Assembly: GCA_001822075.1 (NCBI GenBank)
Contig: MHPK01000006.1
Coordinates: forward strand, 1 to 58,976
Length of the DNA: 58,976 nucleotides
From: Candidatus Staskawiczbacteria bacterium RIFOXYB1_FULL_38_37
GTDB taxonomy: Bacteria; Patescibacteriota; Minisyncoccia; Minisyncoccales; Staskawiczbacteraceae
Reading direction: 5' to 3'
This document shows, piece by piece, positions 50,599 through 58,890 of the stretch. How positions within the stretch are numbered: position 1 is the stretch's first letter; every line of letters begins with the position of its first letter. Made by a program: the position numbers and the translations under genes. Under the pieces are notes generated by a model. It was not told where the DNA came from. It saw only the letters and a program-made list of their open reading frames with translations, and made no database searches.

Positions 50599-50625
50599 AA
50601 AAAAACAACCCTGTTTTCCACAGGG
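50599..50625 (-). terminator. Terminator of the L25 gene
   Basis: Minus strand CCCTGTG / ACAGGG hairpin followed by TTGTTTTTTT, 21-47 nt after the stop at 50646. Confidence 0.85.
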
Positions 50626-50645
50626 ATGTTCAAAGACGCAATCTT

Positions 50646-51302
50646 CTATTTTTTCTGTTCTTTTGGCTCCTCTATAACTTCTTCTGCTTTCTTTTCTTTT
50701 TCCACTTTTTCAACTTCGTCAACTTTTTCTTCAACTGGTACAGCTAATTCTTCTTCCACTTTTTCTGGGGGGGCTGCAGAAACCACGATTTCGTCTGGTT
50801 TTGCTGTTGCTTTAACATCTGGAGGCAGAAGCAAATCTTTCACTAATATATGGTCCTCAAAAGTTTCCAAGCTTTCAATAGAAACTTTAATTTCGTGGGG
50901 AAGATTTTGCGGCAAAGCTTTGACTCCTAATTCTGAAAAATGCCTTACCAGTGTGCCCCCTAATTCTTTTACGGCAAGCGACACGCCCTCGAAAACCAAA
51001 GGAACTTTTGCTTCCACCTCTTCTTTCAAAGAAGCTTGAAAAAAATCTATGTGAATTATTTTATCTGAAACAGAATTTTTTTGCACTTCATGAATAAGCA
51101 CCGGCCTGCCTTCTTTTTCCCCTTCCACTTGAAGCTCAATCAAAGAACTTTCGCCAGCTTCCTTAAAAACTTTTTGGAATTCTTTTAAATCAATTTCAAC
51201 CATGACGTTTTTAACGCCAGGGCCGTAAACAATAGCCGGAATTTTTCCTTCATTTATTCCGCTGCCTATTTCCTTTCTAATTTTAGCTGATAAACTGATC
51301 AT
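50646..51302 (-). CDS. rplY: Ribosomal protein L25 / Ctc (TL5 type)
   Basis: 218 aa. An N-terminal 5S-rRNA-binding L25 domain (GKIPAIVYGPGVKNVMVEID; VLIHEVQKNSVSDKIIHIDFF) and the C-terminal TL5/Ctc beta domain (VPLVFEGVSLAVKELGGTLV; LPHEIKVSIESL), then an acidic Glu/Val/Lys tail (about 180-218). Binds 5S rRNA. Confidence 0.93.
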   Translation of the reverse strand: MISLSAKIRKEIGSGINEGKIPAIVYGPGVKNVMVEIDLKEFQKVFKEAGESSLIELQVEGEKEGRPVLIHEVQKNSVSDKIIHIDFFQASLKEEVEAKVPLVFEGVSLAVKELGGTLVRHFSELGVKALPQNLPHEIKVSIESLETFEDHILVKDLLLPPDVKATAKPDEIVVSAAPPEKVEEELAVPVEEKVDEVEKVEKEKKAEEVIEEPKEQKK

Positions 51303-51356
51303 TTTAAATTAATTTTAATAAGTTTAACGTAGCGATATAATTTAATCATGTTTTAA

Positions 51357-51566
51357 TTATTTTTCTATATGTATGCACTGGACGGGGCAAGCCTGAGCGG
51401 CAGATTCAGCGCACTCTACTTTTTCAACTTCTAATTCCTCCACTTCCTGTTTTGCAGCATCCTTAATGTGCGATTTGCCATCTTCTTGCGCCTCAAAATA
51501 TTTTGGGCACACAGCCTGGCATGATCCGCACCCTATGCACTTTTCTATTTCTAATTTAATCTTCAT
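51357..51566 (-). CDS. Single [4Fe-4S] ferredoxin
   Basis: 69 aa. CIGCGSCQAVCP (Cys10, 13, 16, 20) and a distal ACPVQC (Cys60, 64) give the one-cluster layout seen in Thermotoga-type ferredoxins, where the extra pair forms a disulfide. A small electron carrier, perhaps serving pyruvate or H-cluster chemistry. A palindromic TACTAATATACTAAT-type element (51573-51663) precedes it. Confidence 0.92.
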   Translation of the reverse strand: MKIKLEIEKCIGCGSCQAVCPKYFEAQEDGKSHIKDAAKQEVEELEVEKVECAESAAQACPVQCIHIEK

Positions 51567-51572
51567 AAATGA

Positions 51573-51663
51573 AAATGCGATACTAATATACTAATTCATG
51601 CTAATTATACTAATGCGTAAATATTCGCATTATTAGTATGCATTCGCATATTGGCATCGCATT
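51573..51663 (-). repeat. Palindromic spacer element (GCGATACTAATATACTAAT family)
   Basis: AATGCGATACTAATATACTA at 51573-51592 and ATTAGTATGCATTCGCATA near 51631-51649 form a multi-armed inverted repeat. A related GCGATGCTAATATACTAAT sits at 552-575 upstream of the metallopeptidase gene. No coding content. Confidence 0.55.
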
Positions 51664-51698
51664 TAGAGTATATTATATTTCTTTAAAAAAGTAAAGCC

Positions 51699-52586
51699 CT
51701 ATGCCTTGTTTGCTGAACCAAATATTCCAATCTTCCTTTCAACTACTTTTGTCACTGCTTCTTGCGCTAAAGGCAAAAATTTGTAAGGGATTGCCTCTTC
51801 TGGGTTTTCTGCCAGCGCCCTTCTTAAATTTTCAGAAAATGCTGATCTTAATTCTGTATTGATATTTATTTTAACTATTCCCAGTTTAATCGCTTCTTTA
51901 ATGTCGTCGTCTTGCGTGCCGGAACCGCCATGCAAAACTAAAAATTCCGCAGAATTTTTACCCTGAGCCCGTCGAAGGGCCTCTTGGATTTTTGCTAATA
52001 AATCTAATCTTAAATTTGGGTCAATGCCGGAAACCTCAATGCCATGGAAATTTCCAATGCTCACAGCCAGTAAATTCACTCCTGTTTTTTTTATATATTC
52101 TTTTGCATGGCCTGGCTTTGTTAAATCATCTTCTTTTATCTCAAATTTTTCTGAATAAATTTTTGAAGAATCAGTTCCTATCCGGCCGACCTCTCCCTCA
52201 ACCAAAACATCTTTCCATCCAACATATTTTTTAACTTTTTTTGTAATTTCTATATTTTTTGGCAAGGGCAGTTTTGAACCGTCAAAATGCACCATGTCGT
52301 ACCCTGCATCAATCGCCATTTTTGAATACTCAAAAGATTTTCCATGATCTAAATTCAAAAAAATTGGCAAACCAGTTTTTTTTCTTAAAACATCCCTCAA
52401 AGCCACTGCCTCCTCCAACCCAAAAAATTTGCTCTCGCCTTCCGAGGTTCCCAAAATCACCGGCGACTTTAATTCTGCGCATTTTTCAACAATGGCTTTC
52501 ATCTGCGAAAAATCAGAAAAATTAAACTGGGGCATTGCCCACCCTTCTTTCTGCGCTTTTTTAAAATAATATTTAAGGTTTTTCAC
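51699..52586 (-). CDS. fba: Class II fructose-bisphosphate aldolase
   Basis: About 295 aa from the GTG at 52586 (VKNLKYYFKKAQKEGWAMPQ). The ATG at 52616 would place the leader hairpin inside the protein. Zinc/substrate motifs: NLDHGKSFEYS, VEGEVGRIG, SIGNFHGI and VLHGGSGTQDDDI. It splits or forms fructose 1,6-bisphosphate. ALRRAQGKNS is encoded over a CCCTGAGCCCGTCGAAGGG palindrome (51961-51979). The upstream pfkB-family kinase gene suggests a sugar-phosphate operon. Confidence 0.9.
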   Translation of the reverse strand: MKNLKYYFKKAQKEGWAMPQFNFSDFSQMKAIVEKCAELKSPVILGTSEGESKFFGLEEAVALRDVLRKKTGLPIFLNLDHGKSFEYSKMAIDAGYDMVHFDGSKLPLPKNIEITKKVKKYVGWKDVLVEGEVGRIGTDSSKIYSEKFEIKEDDLTKPGHAKEYIKKTGVNLLAVSIGNFHGIEVSGIDPNLRLDLLAKIQEALRRAQGKNSAEFLVLHGGSGTQDDDIKEAIKLGIVKININTELRSAFSENLRRALAENPEEAIPYKFLPLAQEAVTKVVERKIGIFGSANKA

Positions 52587-52658
52587 CCCGTTAGAAGTCT
52601 TTTTTAGACCTCTCAATTATTTTTATATCTCCCCGTTAACGACTTCTAACGGGGTTCA
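52584..52658 (-). promoter_or_regulatory. Inverted-repeat leader with start codon in the 3' arm (copy B)
   Basis: Sense order: ATGAACCCCGTTAGAAGT (arm 1, 52641-52658), internal TTAACGGGGAGATAT (52626-52640), ACTTCTAACGGGGTGAAA (arm 2, 52582-52599). The GTG in arm 2 starts fba. Same order and same arm sequence as copy A at 43997-44101, with an unrelated gene behind it. Confidence 0.72.
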
Positions 52659-52660
52659 TG

Positions 52661-53713
52661 CTATTTTTCTATGCAAAAATTATTTTCTCCGCACTCTTCT
52701 TTTAAAACCTCAACCGGCTCAAATTTTGAATTTTTGTCTAAAAGCCCGTTTTTTGCCCCGATTTCAGACAAACAGGCTTCAGAGTTCGCTATGCCGAGCT
52801 GTATGGCTTTTTCAATATCGCCGCCACTTCTTATATAATCTGAAAGAAACCCAGAGGCAAAAGAATCTCCTGCTCCGGTTGCGTCGATAACTGGCAAATC
52901 TTTGTGGCCGACTACAGAATAAAAATATTTTCCGTCAGAAACAATAGCTCCCTCTTTTCCTTTGGTCATTGCAACTATACCCGGACACATTTCATCAATT
53001 TTTTTAAATATTTCGGGTTCTTCGCGAAAAGAAACTTTTGTTAAGAATGATGCTTCCTCCTGGTTTAAAACCAAAACATCTATTTTTTTTAAAATTCTCT
53101 GCAAGTCTTTTGAAGGCAAAGAAAGCTGAGTATTTCCGGGATTTACGGCTATTTTTATTTTATTTTCAAAAGCAAAATTTACTATGTCTTCAAATGGTGT
53201 CGCCTGCCTGCCGGCAGGCAGGCATAATAAACCTGAAAGCGGGGCTAAATAAATCCATTTTGTTTTAATTTTATTCCACGGAATTTTATTTTTATCCAGC
53301 AAATCAGACGCTCCGCGGTATGCTAAAATTGTCCTGTCTTCTCCTTCGCTTGAAATTATAACAGAGTAATTTGTCGCCTTTTCCTTTGTTTTTAAAACCA
53401 AACTTGTATCCACTTTAAATCCCTTTAATTCACTTATGATTTCGTTTCCTGCTGGATCATCCCCGACAACTCCGCAAAAAGCTGTTTTAAACCCCTGTTT
53501 GGCAAAAGTGGCAACCACGTTAGTTCCGCCTCCGCCAGTGGTAAATTTTATATCTTCAACATCAATTTTAGAGCCTAAAGCCAGGCAAATTCCTTCACCC
53601 GTAACAGAATCTTTATCGCCTGCCTGCGCAGGCAGGTCTTTGGTTGCCTTAAACGCCTTGGATTTTAAATTAATATCCTGCGCCGCTGACCCAAATGTTA
53701 TAATATCGTACAT
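52661..53713 (-). CDS. PfkB/ribokinase-family carbohydrate kinase
   Basis: 350 aa. N-terminal GGGGTNVVATFAKQG (sugar-binding region) and C-terminal DATGAGDSFASGFL with the catalytic aspartate and anion hole. Two in-frame palindrome insertions: DLPAQAGDK near the N-terminus (DNA 53619-53636, 18-bp palindrome) and CLPAGRQAT (DNA 53202-53223, 22-bp perfect palindrome). Substrate not determinable; the neighbour is aldolase. Confidence 0.9.
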   Translation of the reverse strand: MYDIITFGSAAQDINLKSKAFKATKDLPAQAGDKDSVTGEGICLALGSKIDVEDIKFTTGGGGTNVVATFAKQGFKTAFCGVVGDDPAGNEIISELKGFKVDTSLVLKTKEKATNYSVIISSEGEDRTILAYRGASDLLDKNKIPWNKIKTKWIYLAPLSGLLCLPAGRQATPFEDIVNFAFENKIKIAVNPGNTQLSLPSKDLQRILKKIDVLVLNQEEASFLTKVSFREEPEIFKKIDEMCPGIVAMTKGKEGAIVSDGKYFYSVVGHKDLPVIDATGAGDSFASGFLSDYIRSGGDIEKAIQLGIANSEACLSEIGAKNGLLDKNSKFEPVEVLKEECGENNFCIEK

Positions 53714-53800
53714 GATTTTATGAGCAAAGCGAATAAAATCATCCTGAGCCTTCGCAGGGCGAAGGATATACCTTGCTCGTTTAATTTTAAATTTAAAATT
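53714..53800 (-). repeat. Palindrome-rich gap upstream of the pfkB-family gene
   Basis: GATTTTATGAGCAAAGCGAATAAAATC hairpin-type arms, CCTTCGC..GCGAAGG (53752-53765) and AAATTTAAAATTTTAAATTT (53793-53812). The last word also occurs in a 23S expansion segment near 28735-28765. No gene. Confidence 0.45.
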
Positions 53801-54112
53801 TTAAATTTTAAATAACCTGCCCCCAGAAAAAATGAATAAAATGGCGAATATCGCTAAAGCTAATATCGCCGCTATTATAATTCCCACTCTTCCGTCCTTT
53901 AAAAAAGCTTTTACAAAGAGATAAAGAAAAAATAAAAAACTAAGTAAAGATAAGATAAGAGAGAGAATGGCGAACGGCCAACTAAAAATAGTGCGAGAAG
54001 TATATGATGCCTCTATTCCATAGTACAAAGCTCCAAAAATAAAAATAACAGACAAAACTAGAGAAAAAATTGTCCAAAAAATTAACGATTTTTTATTATC
54101 TAAAAAAGACAT
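53801..54112 (-). CDS. Small three-helix membrane protein
   Basis: 103 aa with three membrane segments (about 11-32, 44-68, 75-96), short polar ends. No family recognised. 34 nt after the TrpR-like gene stop and so perhaps in its transcript. Confidence 0.6.
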   Translation of the reverse strand: MSFLDNKKSLIFWTIFSLVLSVIFIFGALYYGIEASYTSRTIFSWPFAILSLILSLLSFLFFLYLFVKAFLKDGRVGIIIAAILALAIFAILFIFSGGRLFKI

Positions 54113-54146
54113 AATTTTATAAATTTAATAATATTTATTAATTATT

Positions 54147-54671
54147 TTATCTTTTGTTTTTAAACGGTGCTCTTGATGGTGTAAAAAGCAGGGCTTCTTT
54201 TTCCAAATTTTTGTCGTCTTCAAATTTTTCTATGACCGCATCCAGCAAGTCGGGCAAAATTCTATTCGCCGGACTGAATTTTTTAATGGTTCCAAGGGGA
54301 GACGAACTTTCCATTGCTTCTTTTTCTTCCTTTTTAATTCTTTTTAATCTTCTCTTTCTATTTTCAACTAATCTTTTGACAATAATTTTATAACCACTGT
54401 CATCCTGCAACAAACATTTCTGGACGTTAGTTATCTTTCCATTACCAACACCGAGTAATTTTATAATTTCATTATAAGTATATTTTCCAGACAAAAGTAC
54501 TGCAATTTCAATTCTCCTCATTAAAGTTGCAATTTCATCGGCCGTCAGCAAACTTTTAATAAACAGGCGAACCTCATTTCTATCCTTTAATGAATCTATC
54601 ATATCATAAAACTCGCCTATCATCTGGATTCTGTTCTGTTTTGGTAAATTATTTAAATGAAACGTCGTCAT
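54147..54671 (-). CDS. TrpR/YerC-family DNA-binding regulator
   Basis: 174 aa. Residues 1-105 are TrpR-like: FIKSLLTADEIATLMRRIEIAVLLSGKYTYNEIIKLLGVGNGKITNVQKCL, with the helix-turn-helix at about 66-88. A C-terminal extension (about 106-174) is rich in Lys/Arg then Glu. A perfect 26-bp palindrome containing an ACTAGT core sits 8 nt before the ATG (54679-54704), suggesting autoregulation as in TrpR, whose operator has a CTAG core. Confidence 0.85.
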   Translation of the reverse strand: MTTFHLNNLPKQNRIQMIGEFYDMIDSLKDRNEVRLFIKSLLTADEIATLMRRIEIAVLLSGKYTYNEIIKLLGVGNGKITNVQKCLLQDDSGYKIIVKRLVENRKRRLKRIKKEEKEAMESSSPLGTIKKFSPANRILPDLLDAVIEKFEDDKNLEKEALLFTPSRAPFKNKR

Positions 54672-54678
54672 CTTACTT

Positions 54679-54704
54679 ACACCCGTGCACTAGTGCACGG
54701 GTGT
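54679..54704. promoter_or_regulatory. Perfect 26-bp palindrome, candidate operator
   Basis: Arms ACACCCGTGCACT and AGTGCACGGGTGT, centre CTAG. It lies between the PEP synthase stop and the TrpR-like start. No T-run follows on either strand, so it is not a terminator. Confidence 0.65.
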
Positions 54705-54730
54705 GTTTATATTTGACTATTTATATTAAA

Positions 54731-57151
54731 CTATTTTTTATCGTTAAGCTTTTTTTCGGTTTGGGCGATGGCAATTTTTGTTTTTATTACAGAATCAGGA
54801 TTCAGCGAAATTGATTCAATTCCTAGTTCCACCAAAAATTGCGCGAAATCCGGAAAATCAGAAGGCCCTTGCCCGCATATCCCAATATACTTTTCATTAT
54901 TTTGGCATACTTTTATTGCTTCTTCAATAAGCTCTTTTACAGCTTCGTTTTTTTCGTTGCCTATTGCAGACAAATTTGAATTGTCTCTGTCTAAGCCCAA
55001 GGTCAATTGCGTAAGGTCGTTGGAACCAATTGAAAACCCGTCAAAAATTTCCAAAAACTTTTCGGCCAAAATTACATTAGATGGAACTTCGCACATAACA
55101 TAAACTTTAAGGCCTAATTCTTGGCTTAACCCATTTTCTTTCATAATTTCTAAAACCCTTTTACCCTCTTCAACTGTTCTGCAAAATGGAACCATTACAA
55201 CCACGTTATCTAAGCCAAACTCTTCTCTTACTTTTTTAATAGCTTTTAGTTCCAGAACAAAAGCGTTTTTAAATTTTGGGTCGTAATACCTTGAAGCTCC
55301 TCTGAAGCCAATCATCGGGTTTTCCTCTTCTGGTTCATACAACTCGCCGCCAACCAATGACCTATATTCATTTGTTTTAAAATCAGAGAATCGCACAATA
55401 ACAGGCTTTGGATAAAAAGCTGCTCCGATTTTTCCGATTCCTCCGGCTAATTTATCAACATAGAATTTAATTTTATCATCATACCCCAAAGTCAGCTGGT
55501 CAATTTTTTTTCTTAATGCCGGCGATAATTTTTTGTAATTTATCAGGGCATTAGGATGGATTTTAATATCATTTGCAATTATAAACTCTTCTCTTGCCAG
55601 GCCAACGCCGTCGTTTGGAATAAAACTCAAATTAAACGCGTTTGAAGGCTCGCCCACATTCATTAAAATTTTGGTTCTTGTTTTCTGTATATTTGAAATA
55701 TCTGTTTTTTTAATTTCAAACGGAATAATTCCGTCATAAACCACTCCTGCTTCCCCTCCTGCGCAGGAAACTGTAATTTTTCTGCCAGTTTTTATTTTTT
55801 TTGTGCCCTCAGCTGTGCCCACAACTGTTGGAACTCCCAATTCCCTGCCCACAATTGCGGCATGGCATGTTCTTCCGCCTCTGTTTGTCACAATAGCTTT
55901 TGCAATTTTCATTGCCGGAACCCAGTCGGGGTCTGTCATATCTGTTACCAAAACTTCGCCCTCTTTAAACTTTTCAATATCTTTTACAGACATAATTACT
56001 TTTGCGGTTCCCTGCCCGATTTTACTGCCAACGCTCATTCCCTCTGCTAACACTATTTTTTTAGCAGCAGAATTTATTATATATTCTTCCAAAACACTAA
56101 GATTTTTTTTACTTTGAACAGTTTCCGGCCTTGCCTGCACAATAAACAATTCGCCGGTTTTGCCGTCTTTTGCCCATTCCATATCCATTGATTTTTTATA
56201 ATGGTCTTCGACTATTACAGACCATTTTGCCAAAGCCAAAATGTCTTTATCACTGATGCAAAAATTTTCTCTTTCTTTTTTTGTTGTTGCAAGGTCTTTA
56301 GTGGGATTTTTTGGGTCTTTTGTGTAAGTTAATTTTACCAATTTTGTGCCTAGTGTTTTTTCTAAAATTGGAGCAAATTCCTGCCTGCCGGTAGGCACGG
56401 CTTTTTTTAAAGTTGTTTCAAAAACATAAAACTGGTCAGGGTCAACCCTGCCTTTCACCACATTTTCTCCCAAGCCATAACTTGCGTTTATTAAAACAAC
56501 GTCTCCAAAACCGGATTCTGTTTCGCAAGAAAACATAACTCCCGAAGTTCCCAAATCAGACCTAACCATCTTTTGCACGCCAACCGATAAAGCAACAGAA
56601 AGATGGTCAACTTTTACCTGCTCTCTGTAAATAATTGCTCTGTCTGTAAAAAATGAAATAAAACAATTTTTAACAGCCCGTAAAAGCTGTTCTCTCCCGG
56701 TAATATTTAAATAAGTTTCAAACTGTCCGGCAAAAGAGGCGTCCGGATTGTCTTCGGCCACTCCGGAAGTTCTTACAGCAACATCTGTGGCGTTGCTGTT
56801 ATATTTTTTTGATAATTCCTCGTAGGCCTCAAATAAATCTTTTTTTAATTCTTCTGCAAAAATTCCTGTTTCAATTTTTTCTCTGGCTGCTTTGCCGACT
56901 GTCCTTACAGATTGCAAATTTTTGGGATTTAAATTTTTAAAAATTTCTGATAAAGATTTATCAAATCCGTTGGCTTTAATAAATTTCCAGTAAAAACTGG
57001 ATGTTATAGCAAAACCATACGGCACGTTTACCCCCTTTGAAGTTAAATTAGTATACATTTCTCCTAAAGACCCGTTTTTCCCGCCCACCAACGGCACATC
57101 AGCCATTCCCACTTCATTAAACCACAAAATATTTTTTTCAGCTTTTTCCAT
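54731..57151 (-). CDS. ppsA: Phosphoenolpyruvate synthase (pyruvate, water dikinase)
   Basis: 806 aa from the ATG at 57151 (MEKAEKNILWFNEVG), 1 nt after ackA; a longer frame would overlap ackA. ATP-grasp N-terminal domain (VGGKNGSLGEMYTNL; RTSGVAEDNPDASFAGQFET), phosphohistidine domain with catalytic His in GGRTCHAAIVGRELG, PEP-binding TIM barrel with GFSIGSNDLTQLTLGLDRD and CGQGPSDFP. Interconverts pyruvate and PEP; could act either way in a fermenter. In-frame palindrome insertion VPTGRQEF (56382-56397). Confidence 0.95.
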   Translation of the reverse strand: MEKAEKNILWFNEVGMADVPLVGGKNGSLGEMYTNLTSKGVNVPYGFAITSSFYWKFIKANGFDKSLSEIFKNLNPKNLQSVRTVGKAAREKIETGIFAEELKKDLFEAYEELSKKYNSNATDVAVRTSGVAEDNPDASFAGQFETYLNITGREQLLRAVKNCFISFFTDRAIIYREQVKVDHLSVALSVGVQKMVRSDLGTSGVMFSCETESGFGDVVLINASYGLGENVVKGRVDPDQFYVFETTLKKAVPTGRQEFAPILEKTLGTKLVKLTYTKDPKNPTKDLATTKKERENFCISDKDILALAKWSVIVEDHYKKSMDMEWAKDGKTGELFIVQARPETVQSKKNLSVLEEYIINSAAKKIVLAEGMSVGSKIGQGTAKVIMSVKDIEKFKEGEVLVTDMTDPDWVPAMKIAKAIVTNRGGRTCHAAIVGRELGVPTVVGTAEGTKKIKTGRKITVSCAGGEAGVVYDGIIPFEIKKTDISNIQKTRTKILMNVGEPSNAFNLSFIPNDGVGLAREEFIIANDIKIHPNALINYKKLSPALRKKIDQLTLGYDDKIKFYVDKLAGGIGKIGAAFYPKPVIVRFSDFKTNEYRSLVGGELYEPEEENPMIGFRGASRYYDPKFKNAFVLELKAIKKVREEFGLDNVVVMVPFCRTVEEGKRVLEIMKENGLSQELGLKVYVMCEVPSNVILAEKFLEIFDGFSIGSNDLTQLTLGLDRDNSNLSAIGNEKNEAVKELIEEAIKVCQNNEKYIGICGQGPSDFPDFAQFLVELGIESISLNPDSVIKTKIAIAQTEKKLNDKK

Positions 57152-57152
57152 T

Positions 57153-58172
57153 TTATTTAATTTTAATAATTTTTTGGGCAATTGCTAATTCTTCGTCAGT
57201 TTCGATTGCTAACACCTTAGTTTTTTTTAAAATATCTAAATCTTTGCAAACATCATTACGGGTTTTTGGGTTTCCGGATCCAACAGATCCGGTAAAAACT
57301 AAAATATCGCATCCGCCCAAAATTGCAAAATAAGCTCCGATATATTTTTTTATTTGATAGGTGAAAATATCAAGCGCGAGCTTGGTGTTTTTATCTCCTC
57401 TCTTTATTTTATCTAAAACCAAAAGCATATCGTCTAACCCGCAAATCCCTTTGAATCCCGACTCAAAATTTATAATTTTTCTTGTTTTTTCCGTTCCGTA
57501 TTTTTTTGCCATTTCCAAAATTATTTCATTGTCAACGTCTCCAGACCTTGTCATCATAATCAAGCCCTCTGTTGGCCCAAACCCCATTGAGGTGTCAATT
57601 GCTTTGCCGTTTTTAATAGCAGTGACGCTCGCGCCTCCGCCCAAATGGCAAGTTATAATCCTGAGATTATCGAAGGGTTTGCCAATTTTTTCTGCGGCTT
57701 TTTTGGCAACATATTCATGCGAAATTCCGTGAAACCCGAATTTCCTGTACCCAAATTTTTTTGTTATAGCAGATGGCAAAGAATATGTGTAGGCGCAAGC
57801 GGGCAAACTGGAATAAAATTCCGTGTCAAAAACAGCAAATTGATTAGCAGTGCCAAACAGCTCAAGCGATTTTTTAATTCCTAAAAGATTAAAGGGATTG
57901 TGCGAAGGAACTATTTTATTAAATTTTTCCAGCTCTTTTACGGTTTTTGGAGTTATTCGCGTGGGTTTTCCAAATTTTTCTCCTCCAAAAACAACCCTGT
58001 GCCCTATTAAATCAATATTCTCATTAGATAAATTTTTAAGCTCTTTTTCTAAAACTTGCTGATATTTTTTTGCATCAAAAATTTTTATCTTGTTCTCTTT
58101 TACAAGTTTTAATTTTTTACTCAATAGTTTCCATTTTATTGATTGGCTCCCGCAATTTAAAACTAAAATCAT
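57153..58172 (-). CDS. ackA: Acetate kinase (short form)
   Basis: 339 aa against about 400 usually. NCGSQSIKWKL (phosphate-binding), GHRVVFGGEKF, FGFHGISHEYV and CHLGGGASVTAIKNGKAIDTSMGF are all acetokinase signatures; the C-terminal TGSVGSGNP and IETDEELAIA close the family pattern. Makes ATP from acetyl-phosphate. It forms a pathway with the upstream PduL and downstream PEP synthase, all tightly spaced (9 nt and 1 nt). Confidence 0.92.
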   Translation of the reverse strand: MILVLNCGSQSIKWKLLSKKLKLVKENKIKIFDAKKYQQVLEKELKNLSNENIDLIGHRVVFGGEKFGKPTRITPKTVKELEKFNKIVPSHNPFNLLGIKKSLELFGTANQFAVFDTEFYSSLPACAYTYSLPSAITKKFGYRKFGFHGISHEYVAKKAAEKIGKPFDNLRIITCHLGGGASVTAIKNGKAIDTSMGFGPTEGLIMMTRSGDVDNEIILEMAKKYGTEKTRKIINFESGFKGICGLDDMLLVLDKIKRGDKNTKLALDIFTYQIKKYIGAYFAILGGCDILVFTGSVGSGNPKTRNDVCKDLDILKKTKVLAIETDEELAIAQKIIKIK

Positions 58173-58181
58173 AAATTAATT

Positions 58182-58748
58182 TTATAAAATCTGGCCTGCG
58201 CCAATTTTATTAATGCCAGCGGCATTTCCTTCGTCTGTGTCTATATGCATACAAAGTTTATAATCATCTCTAACTCTTACCAAAACATCATAAAAAGTTA
58301 CAGGCCTATTGCTGTCAATTTTTACAGCCACTGCATCTTTGTCTTTTAAGCCAATTACTTTGGCTTCAGATTTTGCGCAATGAATATGGCGCAAAGCAAT
58401 TATCAAACCTTTTTCTAAATCAACCTCTCCATTCGGACCTATTAGTTTAATTCCGCAGCTATCGGACAAATCACCTGATAAGCAAACCGGCGGATTCACG
58501 TCTAAAAAAACTGCGTCTGTTTTTGATATTTCAACCTGGGTTTGCTCCCGTAAAGGACCTACTATTCTCACCTTCTCAATTTTTTTTGAACCGACCTGTA
58601 TATCTGCTGTTTCATGGCATGCAAAATCAGACGGCTGTGAAAGCTGTTTTAGTTTTTTTAATTCATATCCTTTGCCAAAAAGTATTTCCAAGTCCTTTTG
58701 CGACAAATGAACATGTCGCGCTGAAACCTCAATTGGTATTTTATCCAT
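58182..58748 (-). CDS. pduL: PduL-type phosphotransacylase
   Basis: 188 aa. PIEVSARHVHLSQKDLEILFG (6-26), QPSDFACHETADIQ, VRIVGPLREQTQVEIS, RHIHCAKSEA and LCMHIDTDEGNAAG contain the conserved metal-binding histidines of PduL. Converts acetyl-CoA and phosphate to acetyl-phosphate, which AckA uses. No microcompartment targeting extension is seen, so it is likely the cytosolic acetate-pathway form. Confidence 0.93.
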   Translation of the reverse strand: MDKIPIEVSARHVHLSQKDLEILFGKGYELKKLKQLSQPSDFACHETADIQVGSKKIEKVRIVGPLREQTQVEISKTDAVFLDVNPPVCLSGDLSDSCGIKLIGPNGEVDLEKGLIIALRHIHCAKSEAKVIGLKDKDAVAVKIDSNRPVTFYDVLVRVRDDYKLCMHIDTDEGNAAGINKIGAGQIL

Positions 58749-58834
58749 ATCATTATTTAATCAAAAATTATTATCTTATTGTACTATCTTTAAACAAAAT
58801 AAAAAAGGGCTTGTCTGTGTATAGTATATTTGAC

Positions 58835-58880
58835 AAAAAAACAGAAATAAACGCCCCAGACACTGTCTGAGGCGTTTAAA
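58835..58880 (-). terminator. Terminator after the GAPDH gene
   Basis: Minus strand AAACGCCTCAGACA / TGTCTGGGGCGTTT hairpin, then ATTTCTGTTTTTTTG; 11 nt past the stop at 58891. Confidence 0.85.
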
Positions 58881-58890
58881 ATACAAATTT

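Noticed and set aside
52587-52616. ATG start of fba at 52616
   Set aside because: It would place the inverted-repeat arm inside the protein. The GTG at 52586 gives the family-typical N-terminus and matches the second copy of the leader.
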